DNA of 12,210 nucleotides from Moraxellaceae bacterium (lineage in GTDB: Bacteria > Pseudomonadota > Gammaproteobacteria > Pseudomonadales > Moraxellaceae): NCBI GenBank assembly GCA_030684415.1, contig JAUXNL010000069.1, positions 1-12,210 of the forward strand, in the 5' to 3' direction. A program made the position numbers and the translations under genes. Position 1 is the first letter of the stretch, and each line of letters opens with the position of its first letter. This document shows positions 1-4,625 of this stretch, in pieces. The notes beneath the pieces were generated by a model. The model made no database searches, was not told the origin of the DNA, and saw only the letters and a list, made by a program, of their open reading frames with translations.

Positions 1-88
1 GTTGTCGGCAAGCGCATGGGCGTGATGGGTTGCCGGGGTCTGTTCTGGCCATGAGAGCCCGGCGGCAGACTTTCTTCAGCGCCTGACG

Positions 89-388
89 CTACGCCCCGTG
101 CGCCCCAGGCTTGCGCTGCATGGCGATGGCGTCGAAGGGGCAGGGCGCGATGCACAACGCGCAACCGGTGCAGCCATCAGGGTCATGCAGCACGGCCTGT
201 TTGTCGCCAAAGCCGTCAGCGCGCGCGGTCGCCAGCCACAGCACATGCGGTGGGCAGGCGGCAACGCAGCGTCCGCAGCCAGTGCAGCGGTCGGGATTGA
301 TGACGGGCAAGGCGCGGCGGGACATGGCGTCGGCCAGATGAAGGTGGGTGAGCCAGTGTCCGGTCTGTAGGTGTGCCAGACAAGCCAT
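89..388 (-). CDS. Two-cluster [4Fe-4S] ferredoxin-type protein
   Basis: A small soluble electron-transfer protein of 99 residues. Two classical cysteine sets are visible: Cys35-x2-Cys38-x2-Cys41-x3-Cys45 followed by Pro, and Cys73-x2-Cys76-x2-Cys79-x3-Cys83 followed by Pro. This is the bacterial 2[4Fe-4S] ferredoxin pattern. There is no signal peptide or membrane segment, so a cytoplasmic location is expected. The start is uncertain. The ATG at 388 gives an N-terminal stretch (QTGHWLTHLHLADA) that reads like real protein; the ATG at 325 would give 78 residues and still keep both clusters. Neither has a clear Shine-Dalgarno. The gene diverges from arsR and the two share a short control region, so arsenic-responsive expression is possible, but that is inference. 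Its electron partner is not visible in the window; it might be encoded to the left of position 1. Confidence 0.8.
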   Translation of the reverse strand: MACLAHLQTGHWLTHLHLADAMSRRALPVINPDRCTGCGRCVAACPPHVLWLATARADGFGDKQAVLHDPDGCTGCALCIAPCPFDAIAMQRKPGAHGA

Positions 389-412
389 GGCTGATGCTTG
401 CGGGGATTCATC

Positions 413-432
413 ATTTCGATAATACTGGAAAT
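413..432. promoter_or_regulatory. Candidate ArsR operator overlapping the arsR promoter
   Basis: An inverted repeat, ATTTC (413-417) and GAAAT (428-432), separated by 10 bases, lies immediately before the arsR ATG at 433. Inside it is a TAATAC -10-like box (420-425), with a TTGCGG -35-like box at 398-403 and 16 bp between them. ArsR repressors typically bind AT-rich dyads that overlap their own promoter, which fits. The site is also close to the start of the divergent ferredoxin gene, so both directions could be controlled. No binding data are available; this is a positional and pattern-based call. Confidence 0.5.
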
Positions 433-753
433 ATGGAAAACAAAACCGCTGTCACCCGTCTTGCCGCACTGGCCCACGACACTCGTCTCGCCCTCTTCCG
501 CCGGCTGGTGCAAACCGGGCCGGAGGGGCTAACGCCGAGCGCACTGGGCACCGAATTCGGCCTTGCGCCGGCCACCCTGTCGTTTCATCTCAAGGAGCTG
601 ACGCAGGCAGGCCTGCTGCTGGCGCGTCAGGAAGGCCGCTTCATTCATTACGCCGCCGACTTTGCTGCCATGGGCGAGTTACTTGGCTATCTCACGGAAA
701 ACTGCTGCGCGGGCCAGGCCTGCGGAGTGGAGAGCGTGACATGCTGCCCCTGA
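433..753 (+). CDS. arsR: ArsR-family arsenite-responsive repressor
   Basis: A 106-residue winged-helix repressor that would bind ars promoter DNA and release it when As(III) or Sb(III) binds. The HTH core is clear: LAALAHDTRLALFRRLV near residues 11-27, and a recognition helix region around ATLSFHLKELTQAGLL (about 47-62), followed by the wing QEGRFIHY. The usual CVC metal site in the DNA-binding helix is absent. Instead the C-terminus carries Cys91-Cys92, Cys97 and a terminal Cys104-Cys105, similar in layout to the Acidithiobacillus ferrooxidans type of ArsR, whose arsenic site is C-terminal. The ATG at 433 is chosen because the family starts here; an in-frame GTG at 373 would add 20 residues that do not look conserved. 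The Shine-Dalgarno is poor (GGAA only 2 bases away), and the promoter position suggests a leaderless or nearly leaderless message. The last 13 bases overlap the next gene. Confidence 0.93.
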   Translation: MENKTAVTRLAALAHDTRLALFRRLVQTGPEGLTPSALGTEFGLAPATLSFHLKELTQAGLLLARQEGRFIHYAADFAAMGELLGYLTENCCAGQACGVESVTCCP

Positions 754-2075
754 CGCCGCTTGAGCCGGCCCAGCGCCTGAATCGCGACTGTGCCTGCGCC
801 ACGTTGCAGCCAGAGCGGCTGCGGGTGGCCTTGGAGTCTGCGTCAGTGTCGTCGGCCGGCGTGGGTGAATCGGGTGCATCAGGACAGCTCGGCGTCATGG
901 GCTGGTTGGCAGAAACACGGCCACACCTGTTTGCGGCAACGCCGGTGTTTCTTTCGGCTTCCGTGGCGGTGCGCATCAATCAAGCGGTGGCGGCCATCGA
1001 ACAGGCTGCCGCACTGCCGGGTTGGACGGCGCAGGCATTGGCGCGGGCGGCGGACAGTGCGCGTATCGACCATGGCCCGGCCGGCGTCTTCATGGGGTAC
1101 GACTTTCATCTGGCCGACGATGGCCCGCGTCTGATCGAAATCAACACCAATGCGGGCGGTGCGCTGCTCAATGTCGTGCTCGCGCGTGCGCACGATCCCT
1201 GCTGTGGTGAGTGGCCGGTGCTGGTGGCGGCGCCAAAGAGTGACTCGCCATGGGCGCAGGCACCGGAGCAGGATTTTCTGGCGATGTTCCGTGCCGAGTG
1301 GGCGGCACAGCGCGGGAATGCGCCACTGCAGCGTATCGCCATCGTCGACGACGCGCCAGAAACGCAATACCTCGCGCCCGAATTCACCCTCTTTCGCGAG
1401 TTGTTTCGCCAGGCGGGATACGACAGCCATGTGGTCGATGCCGCCGTGTTGCGTCATCACGACGGCCGTCTTTGGTGCGGCGACGACGCCATCGATCTGG
1501 TTTACAACCGTCTCACCGATTTTGCGCTGGATGAAGCGCGACATGCGGCGCTGCGTACTGCCTGCGATGCCGGTGACGTGGTGGTGACGCCGCATCCACG
1601 TGTGCACGCGTTATTTGCCGACAAGCGCAATCTAGCCACGTTGTCTGACGACGCCCAACTGGCCGCCTGGGGACTGGATGCCGCCGCGCGTGAAGTGATT
1701 GCCGCGGTTGTGCCCGCCACACAAGAAGTCACGCCGGAAAATGCAGACGCCCTGTGGGCCGAACGCCGTCAGCTCTTTTTCAAGCCTTTTGCCGGTTATG
1801 CCGGCAAGGCCGCGTATCGCGGCGAAAAAATCACCAAAAAAGTGTGGGAAGACATTCGCTCTGGCGGATTCGTGGCACAGGCATTGGTGCCGCCGGCACA
1901 GCGCCGTGTCGGGTCGTCTGGCGCACTCAAATACGACATCCGTGCCTATGCCTACCGGGGCCGTGTGCTGTTGTTTGCCGCGCGGCTTTATGAAGGGCAG
2001 ACCACCAACTTCCGTACAGAAGGCGGTGGGTTTGCTCCGGTGATTGTGTTGCCCGACGGTGTGCGCCCGGCTTGA
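741..2075 (+). CDS. Circularly permuted ATP-grasp ligase-like protein in ars operon, function unknown
   Basis: A 444-residue protein resembling the synthetase domain of glutathionylspermidine synthase and other circularly permuted ATP-grasp proteins. These enzymes use ATP to join a carboxylate to an amine or similar nucleophile through an acyl phosphate. Visible landmarks in order are: GYDFH (119-123); the metal-binding-type EINTNAGG (133-140), which lies before the nucleotide-binding region as in the permuted family; DLVYNRL (252-258); PHPRVHALFADKRNL (285-299), equivalent to the 'SNK' segment; the lysine/glycine segment FFKPFAGYAGKAAYRG (346-361); KYDIRAY (397-403); and TNFRTEGGGFAPV (422-434). 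Cysteines include Cys17, Cys19 and the pair Cys154-Cys155. No membrane segments or signal peptide are seen. The start overlaps the arsR stop by 13 bp and has GGAGAG at 729-734, so it is probably translationally coupled to arsR. The fold assignment is by motif reading; the substrate is unknown. Confidence 0.75.
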   Translation: MLPLTPLEPAQRLNRDCACATLQPERLRVALESASVSSAGVGESGASGQLGVMGWLAETRPHLFAATPVFLSASVAVRINQAVAAIEQAAALPGWTAQALARAADSARIDHGPAGVFMGYDFHLADDGPRLIEINTNAGGALLNVVLARAHDPCCGEWPVLVAAPKSDSPWAQAPEQDFLAMFRAEWAAQRGNAPLQRIAIVDDAPETQYLAPEFTLFRELFRQAGYDSHVVDAAVLRHHDGRLWCGDDAIDLVYNRLTDFALDEARHAALRTACDAGDVVVTPHPRVHALFADKRNLATLSDDAQLAAWGLDAAAREVIAAVVPATQEVTPENADALWAERRQLFFKPFAGYAGKAAYRGEKITKKVWEDIRSGGFVAQALVPPAQRRVGSSGALKYDIRAYAYRGRVLLFAARLYEGQTTNFRTEGGGFAPVIVLPDGVRPA

Positions 2076-2222
2076 GTGGTGGTGTTTGTCCGTGCCAAGG
2101 CGGTTGCAAAACCAGAGGGCTGAGGTGCCAGGTCTTGAGCCGGGCTGATGGCTCGATTGCCAGGAGAGCTCAGGAAAGCTTTGTGGAGGCCCACTGATTT
2201 TAGTGGGTAAGCCCTTCGACGG

Positions 2223-2258
2223 GGTTCTCCTGAACTCTTCGGCAAGATCAGGGGAGCC
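2223..2258. repeat. Strong hairpin inside the REP-like block
   Basis: GGTTCTCCTGA (2223-2233) pairs with TCAGGGGAGCC (2248-2258) over 11 positions, two of them G-T. The pairing continues as TCTT/AAGA (2236-2239 with 2244-2247) closing a CGGC loop, with a two-base AC bulge on the left arm. It is the most stable-looking structure of this gap. Confidence 0.65.
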
Positions 2259-2298
2259 TTGTTGAAAGACTCGGGCCGAACGGAGTTATCCAGAGCTT

Positions 2299-2327
2299 TC
2301 CTGAAAAGGGCGTTGGCTTTTTCAGGA
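2299..2327. repeat. Hairpin with A-rich left arm and T-rich right arm
   Basis: TCCTGAAAA (2299-2307) is the perfect complement of TTTTCAGGA (2319-2327) across an 11-base loop. It shares CTGAAAA and GCTTTTTCAG with the hairpin at 3021-3052 in the next gap, suggesting the two are related repeat pieces. Confidence 0.6.
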
Positions 2328-2390
2328 CGAACGGCTCCACGTTGTGCAAAGGCGCCCTGAAAAGACAGTTTCGTAAAGTAAATGGTGATC

Positions 2391-2396
2391 AAGGAG
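2391..2396 (+). promoter_or_regulatory. Ribosome binding site AAGGAG for the phosphatase
   Basis: AAGGAG precedes two adjacent in-frame ATGs at 2399 and 2402. The spacing is 2 bases to the first and 5 to the second, which favours 2402 as the start. A longer in-frame opening from 2342 runs through the repeat block and is not supported. Confidence 0.75.
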
Positions 2397-2401
2397 TCAT
2401 G

Positions 2402-2890
2402 ATGTCGACACATCCGTTTGACAGGCTGCCCGCCGGCAATGGCCAGCTCATTTTTACGCCGTGCCCGGGCACGCAACAGACGTCAGTGGACGATGCGCTG
2501 CAAACATTGAAGGCTGCTGGCGCCGGTTCGTTGGTCACGCTGATGAATGACGCCGAGCTTGCGGATAACGGCGTCGCTGACATGGCCGAGCGCGTAGCCG
2601 CGGCAGGGCTTTTCTGGGCGCAGTTGCCGATTGCAGACGATGCAGCACCAGGCGCCGACTTTGATGCAGCCTGGCGCGCGGCCTCGGCAGACTTATTAGC
2701 GAGGCTCGCTGCAGGCGAGGGCGTGGCGGTGCATTGCAAAGGTGGGTCGGGACGAACGGGTCTGGTGATTGCGCGCTTGCTGATGGCGCAGGGCGAAGCA
2801 CATGCCAGTGCCGTCGAGCGGGTGCAGGCGCTACGTCCAAAAGCCTTGCGTCACCCCGTGCATAGTGCGTGGCTGGCTCAGTTTGCTTGA
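2402..2890 (+). CDS. CDKN3/KAP-like dual-specificity protein phosphatase of ars operon
   Basis: A 162-residue cytoplasmic phosphatase with the cysteine-phosphatase signature HCKGGSGRTG at 111-120: Cys112 is the nucleophile and Arg118 binds phosphate. The likely general acid is Asp79 or Asp80 in LPIADDAAP, in the position expected for KAP/dual-specificity enzymes. The N-terminal NGQLIFTPCPG (13-23) also fits the bacterial KAP-like group. From memory, members of this group are found beside arsR, GAPDH and arsJ in other proteobacteria, but no role in arsenic metabolism is firmly known. It might dephosphorylate a protein, act on a phosphorylated or arsenylated small molecule, or be arsenate-sensitive. 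The family is unrelated in fold to the LMW-type ArsC encoded downstream, although both use a Cys-x5-Arg loop. It is separated from the genes on both sides by repeat-rich gaps of over 300 bp. Confidence 0.88.
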   Translation: MSTHPFDRLPAGNGQLIFTPCPGTQQTSVDDALQTLKAAGAGSLVTLMNDAELADNGVADMAERVAAAGLFWAQLPIADDAAPGADFDAAWRAASADLLARLAAGEGVAVHCKGGSGRTGLVIARLLMAQGEAHASAVERVQALRPKALRHPVHSAWLAQFA

Positions 2891-3047
2891 GCCAGGATTT
2901 GCAAGAGCGAAATTGGAGAGGTTCTGAATAACCCGGTTCGCGCTGCCCAGGGCGTGTTAGTAAGGCGTTCGCACAATGACCGGATGAATTGACGCGCCTA
3001 ATTGGCGCACCTAACAGCACGCTGAAAAACGCCCATTCCGAGCTTTT

Positions 3048-3093
3048 TCAGCCTGGAGCGATTCCGGCCATGTCCGGAGTCGCTCCAGGCTGA
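3048..3093. repeat. Long, almost perfect hairpin
   Basis: Left arm 3048-3067 (TCAGCCTGGAGCGATTCCGG) pairs with right arm 3074-3093 over 20 positions with a single G-T pair and a six-base loop CCATGT. Its left arm shares TCAGC (3048-3052) with the right arm of the preceding hairpin (3021-3052), so the two cannot form at once. Confidence 0.75.
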
Positions 3094-3094
3094 G

Positions 3095-3116
3095 TCAATC
3101 ACTCAAGGGTGATTGA
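3095..3116. repeat. Perfect 8-bp hairpin
   Basis: TCAATCAC (3095-3102) and GTGATTGA (3109-3116) flank the loop TCAAGG. It sits two bases after the long hairpin. No T-run follows, so it is not a typical intrinsic terminator. Confidence 0.6.
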
Positions 3117-3226
3117 TTCGCTAAAAGCGGCATCTTGCCCGAACGCCGCGCTCAATTTTCACTAAAGGGTTGCCAAGGTCGGTCAGCTAACGATTGGGGC
3201 GGCGCCATCAGACAAAGGAGAGAAAC

Positions 3227-4228
3227 ATGAGCATCAAGGTAGGTATCAACGGTTTTGGCCGCATCGGCCGCCTCGCCCTGCGTGCGGCTTGGGATTGGCC
3301 CGAGCTTGAGTTTGTGCAGATCAACGATCCGGCGGGCGATGCCGCCACGCATGCCCATCTGCTGAATTTTGACTCCGTGCATGGGCGTTGGGCACACGAA
3401 GCTACGGCTGAGGGCGATGAAATCGTCATCAACGGACGCCGCCTGCGCGTCACTGCCAACAAAGCGATTGTCGATACCGACTGGAGTGGCAGCGATCTCG
3501 TTATCGAAGCCAGCGGAAAAATGAAAACGGTCACTCAGTTGGAGGCGTATCTGGCGCAGGGCGTGAAGCGTGTGGTGGTTAGTGCGCCGGTCAAAGAAAA
3601 GGGTGCGCTCAATGTAGTAATGGGCGTGAACCAGCATCTGTTCAATCCGGCGGAGCATCGGATTGTCACGGCGGCTTCTTGCACCACGAACTGCCTGGCA
3701 CCTGTCGTCAAGGTGATACACGAGGCTTTGGGTATTCGTCATGGCAGCATTACCACCATTCACGATCTCACCAATACGCAGAGCATTCTCGATACACCGC
3801 ACAAGGACTTGCGCCGCGCACGTGCATCCGGCCTCAGCCTGATTCCCACCACCACCGGGTCGGCTACCGCCATCGCAGAAATCTTCCCCGAGCTGAAAGG
3901 CCGTTTGAATGGCCATGCCGTGCGGGTGCCGCTGGCGAATGCATCGCTGACCGATTGTGTGTTCGAGGTCGAACGTGCGACGACAAAAGAAGAAGTGAAT
4001 GCGCTGTTCAAGGTGGCAGCAGAAGGCGCACTGAAGAATATTCTGGGCTATGAGGAGCGGCCGTTGGTGTCCATCGACTACCGCACTGATCCGCGCTCAT
4101 CGATTATCGATGCGCTGTCCACCATGGTGGTGAACGGCACACAGGTAAAGATTTACGCCTGGTACGACAACGAGTGGGGCTACGCCAATCGCACGGTAGA
4201 GCTGGCAAAACTGGTCGGTATTGCCTGA
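3227..4228 (+). CDS. gapdh: Arsenic-type glyceraldehyde-3-phosphate dehydrogenase
   Basis: A complete 333-residue GAPDH. The NAD fold begins with GINGFGRIGR (6-15), with NDPAGD (33-38) after the second strand as in NAD-using enzymes. The catalytic motif is SCTTNC with Cys152, and His179 follows in TTIHDLTNTQ. TTTGSATAIAEIFPELKGRLNGHAVRVPLANASL starts near 208 and the C-terminal YDNEWGYANR is at 313-322. Glycolytic GAPDHs usually read HAYTNDQ and GAAKAV at these places; the variants here, and the position just upstream of arsJ, indicate the ars-operon type. That enzyme uses arsenate in place of phosphate to make unstable 1-arseno-3-phosphoglycerate, the substrate exported by ArsJ (established for the Pseudomonas aeruginosa pair). 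The start at 3227 has AAGGAG (3215-3220) six bases upstream; an in-frame ATG at 3194 lacks such a site. Confidence 0.95.
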   Translation: MSIKVGINGFGRIGRLALRAAWDWPELEFVQINDPAGDAATHAHLLNFDSVHGRWAHEATAEGDEIVINGRRLRVTANKAIVDTDWSGSDLVIEASGKMKTVTQLEAYLAQGVKRVVVSAPVKEKGALNVVMGVNQHLFNPAEHRIVTAASCTTNCLAPVVKVIHEALGIRHGSITTIHDLTNTQSILDTPHKDLRRARASGLSLIPTTTGSATAIAEIFPELKGRLNGHAVRVPLANASLTDCVFEVERATTKEEVNALFKVAAEGALKNILGYEERPLVSIDYRTDPRSSIIDALSTMVVNGTQVKIYAWYDNEWGYANRTVELAKLVGIA

Positions 4229-4232
4229 GCGT

Positions 4233-4251
4233 CGCTGCCAGAGTGGTAGCG
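4233..4251 (+). terminator. Weak hairpin after gapdh
   Basis: CGCTGCC (4233-4239) pairs with GGTAGCG (4245-4251) with one G-T, over the loop AGAGT, just after the gapdh stop. The following TTGTCCC is not a good T-run, so it may stall or stabilise the message more than terminate it. Confidence 0.35.
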
Positions 4252-4510
4252 TTGTCCCATGTGCCTGACCCAGGGCGTCGCCCTAAGCCACGGATTCGAT
4301 GCGACGGAGCCTGTAGGTGCGGATTCATCCGATCGCCCAGAGTGGTTGGTGCACGGATGATTTTGCGCAAGACGAATAGGGTGGTGTGCGGATGAGTCCG
4401 CATCTACGCCGTGCTCTTCTCCGAGGGCTGAAGCTCGACCATTCATGGTTGTGACTCTTGTGAGTGCGGGTTCATACGAAAAGGCTTGGCGTGAGTAATG
4501 GTGCGTTCGC

Positions 4511-4526
4511 GAGTTTCCGAAAACTC
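4511..4526. repeat. Small perfect hairpin
   Basis: GAGTTT (4511-4516) and AAACTC (4521-4526) flank CCGA. It is one of several short palindromes in the gap before arsJ and is not part of the GTGCGG family. Confidence 0.5.
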
Positions 4527-4548
4527 TCTGTTGCGCATGTGGGTTCAT

Positions 4549-4560
4549 ACAAAATTTTGT
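4549..4560. promoter_or_regulatory. Perfect 12-bp palindrome ACAAAATTTTGT
   Basis: A gapless, AT-rich perfect palindrome about 66 bp before arsJ. Such sites can be operators for dimeric regulators, but no regulator can be assigned and it does not resemble the candidate ArsR site at 413-432. Confidence 0.35.
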
Positions 4561-4625
4561 CAGTGCGGATTGAGTCGCACAAACCAACAGGATGATGTGC
4601 GGGTCAGACCGCACCAATAGCGATC

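Larger units (their letters stand above)
2076..2401. repeat. Gap of about 325 bp with REP-like nested palindromes
   Basis: No convincing gene is present between the ATP-grasp gene and the phosphatase. The right half is a dense palindromic block: hairpins at 2190-2207, 2223-2258 and 2299-2327, all enclosed by a longer inverted repeat (2170-2183 against 2291-2304, 13 of 14 positions paired plus one wobble). The pieces CCCTTCGAC (2212-2220) and ACGAACGG (2328-2335) resemble the ends of a palindromic repeat common between genes of many proteobacteria, so this is best read as a composite REP/BIME-like element. None of the hairpins is followed by a convincing T-run, so simple rho-independent termination is not indicated, although processing or attenuation is possible. 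Confidence 0.6.
2891..3226. repeat. Gap of 336 bp with a series of consecutive hairpins
   Basis: No gene is seen between the phosphatase and GAPDH. From left to right there are: a distant pairing GCGTG/TTAG with CTAA/CACGC (about 2952-2960 with 3011-3022); GCGCC-TAATT-GGCGC (2994-3008); GCTGAAAAA/TTTTTCAGC (3021-3029 with 3044-3052); a long hairpin at 3048-3093; and TCAATCAC-TCAAGG-GTGATTGA (3095-3116). About 110 bp of plain sequence then leads to the GAPDH ribosome binding site AAGGAG at 3215-3220. The block could be a REP/MITE-like insertion or a structured leader. No clear promoter could be defined. Confidence 0.6.
4229..4625. repeat. 397-bp gap with several degenerate copies of a GTGCGG palindrome
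   Basis: No gene is visible between gapdh and arsJ. At least six related units occur at about 4317, 4386, 4464, 4539, 4563 and 4597. All read roughly as GTGCGG(A/G)TTCAT followed by CCGCAC. Examples are GTGCGGATTCATCCG, GTGCGGATGAGTCCGCA, GTGCGGGTTCATACG and GTGCGGGTCAGACCGCAC. Spacing is irregular (about 24 to 78 bp), which excludes a CRISPR array. Some copies fold perfectly, for example TGCGGA-TGAG-TCCGCA at 4387-4402. This looks like a cluster of decaying REP-type palindromes. A TTGTGA (4449-4454) and TCATAC pair 17 bp apart could be a promoter for arsJ, weakly supported. Confidence 0.6.

Noticed and set aside
1..88. A second gene at the left edge (minus-strand ATG at 52)
   Set aside because: Only about 17 codons are visible, with no Shine-Dalgarno and no recognisable motif; it cannot be supported.
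879..1607. A 242-codon open frame on the minus strand opposite the ATP-grasp gene
   Set aside because: Low-complexity Arg-rich shadow; the plus-strand gene has recognised motifs and a good ribosome binding site.
2170..2327. Hairpins after the ATP-grasp gene as an intrinsic terminator ending the arsR unit
   Set aside because: No T-run follows any stem; the nested symmetry and end motifs fit a REP-like element better. Partial termination is still possible.
3194..3226. A longer GAPDH starting at the ATG at 3194
   Set aside because: The ATG at 3227 has AAGGAG at correct spacing and gives the standard N-terminus; the extra 11 residues contain the ribosome binding site.
3152..3916. A 254-codon open frame on the minus strand opposite gapdh
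   Set aside because: It mirrors the well-supported gapdh gene, has no family motif and no ribosome binding site.
3227..4228. The GAPDH gene as the ordinary glycolytic enzyme
   Set aside because: The active-site surroundings (HDLTNTQ, GSATAIAEIFPELKG) and the arsJ neighbour point to the arsenic-specific type.
4317..4614. Repeated GTGCGG units as a CRISPR array
   Set aside because: The units are degenerate, differ in length and are spaced irregularly, and no cas gene is present.
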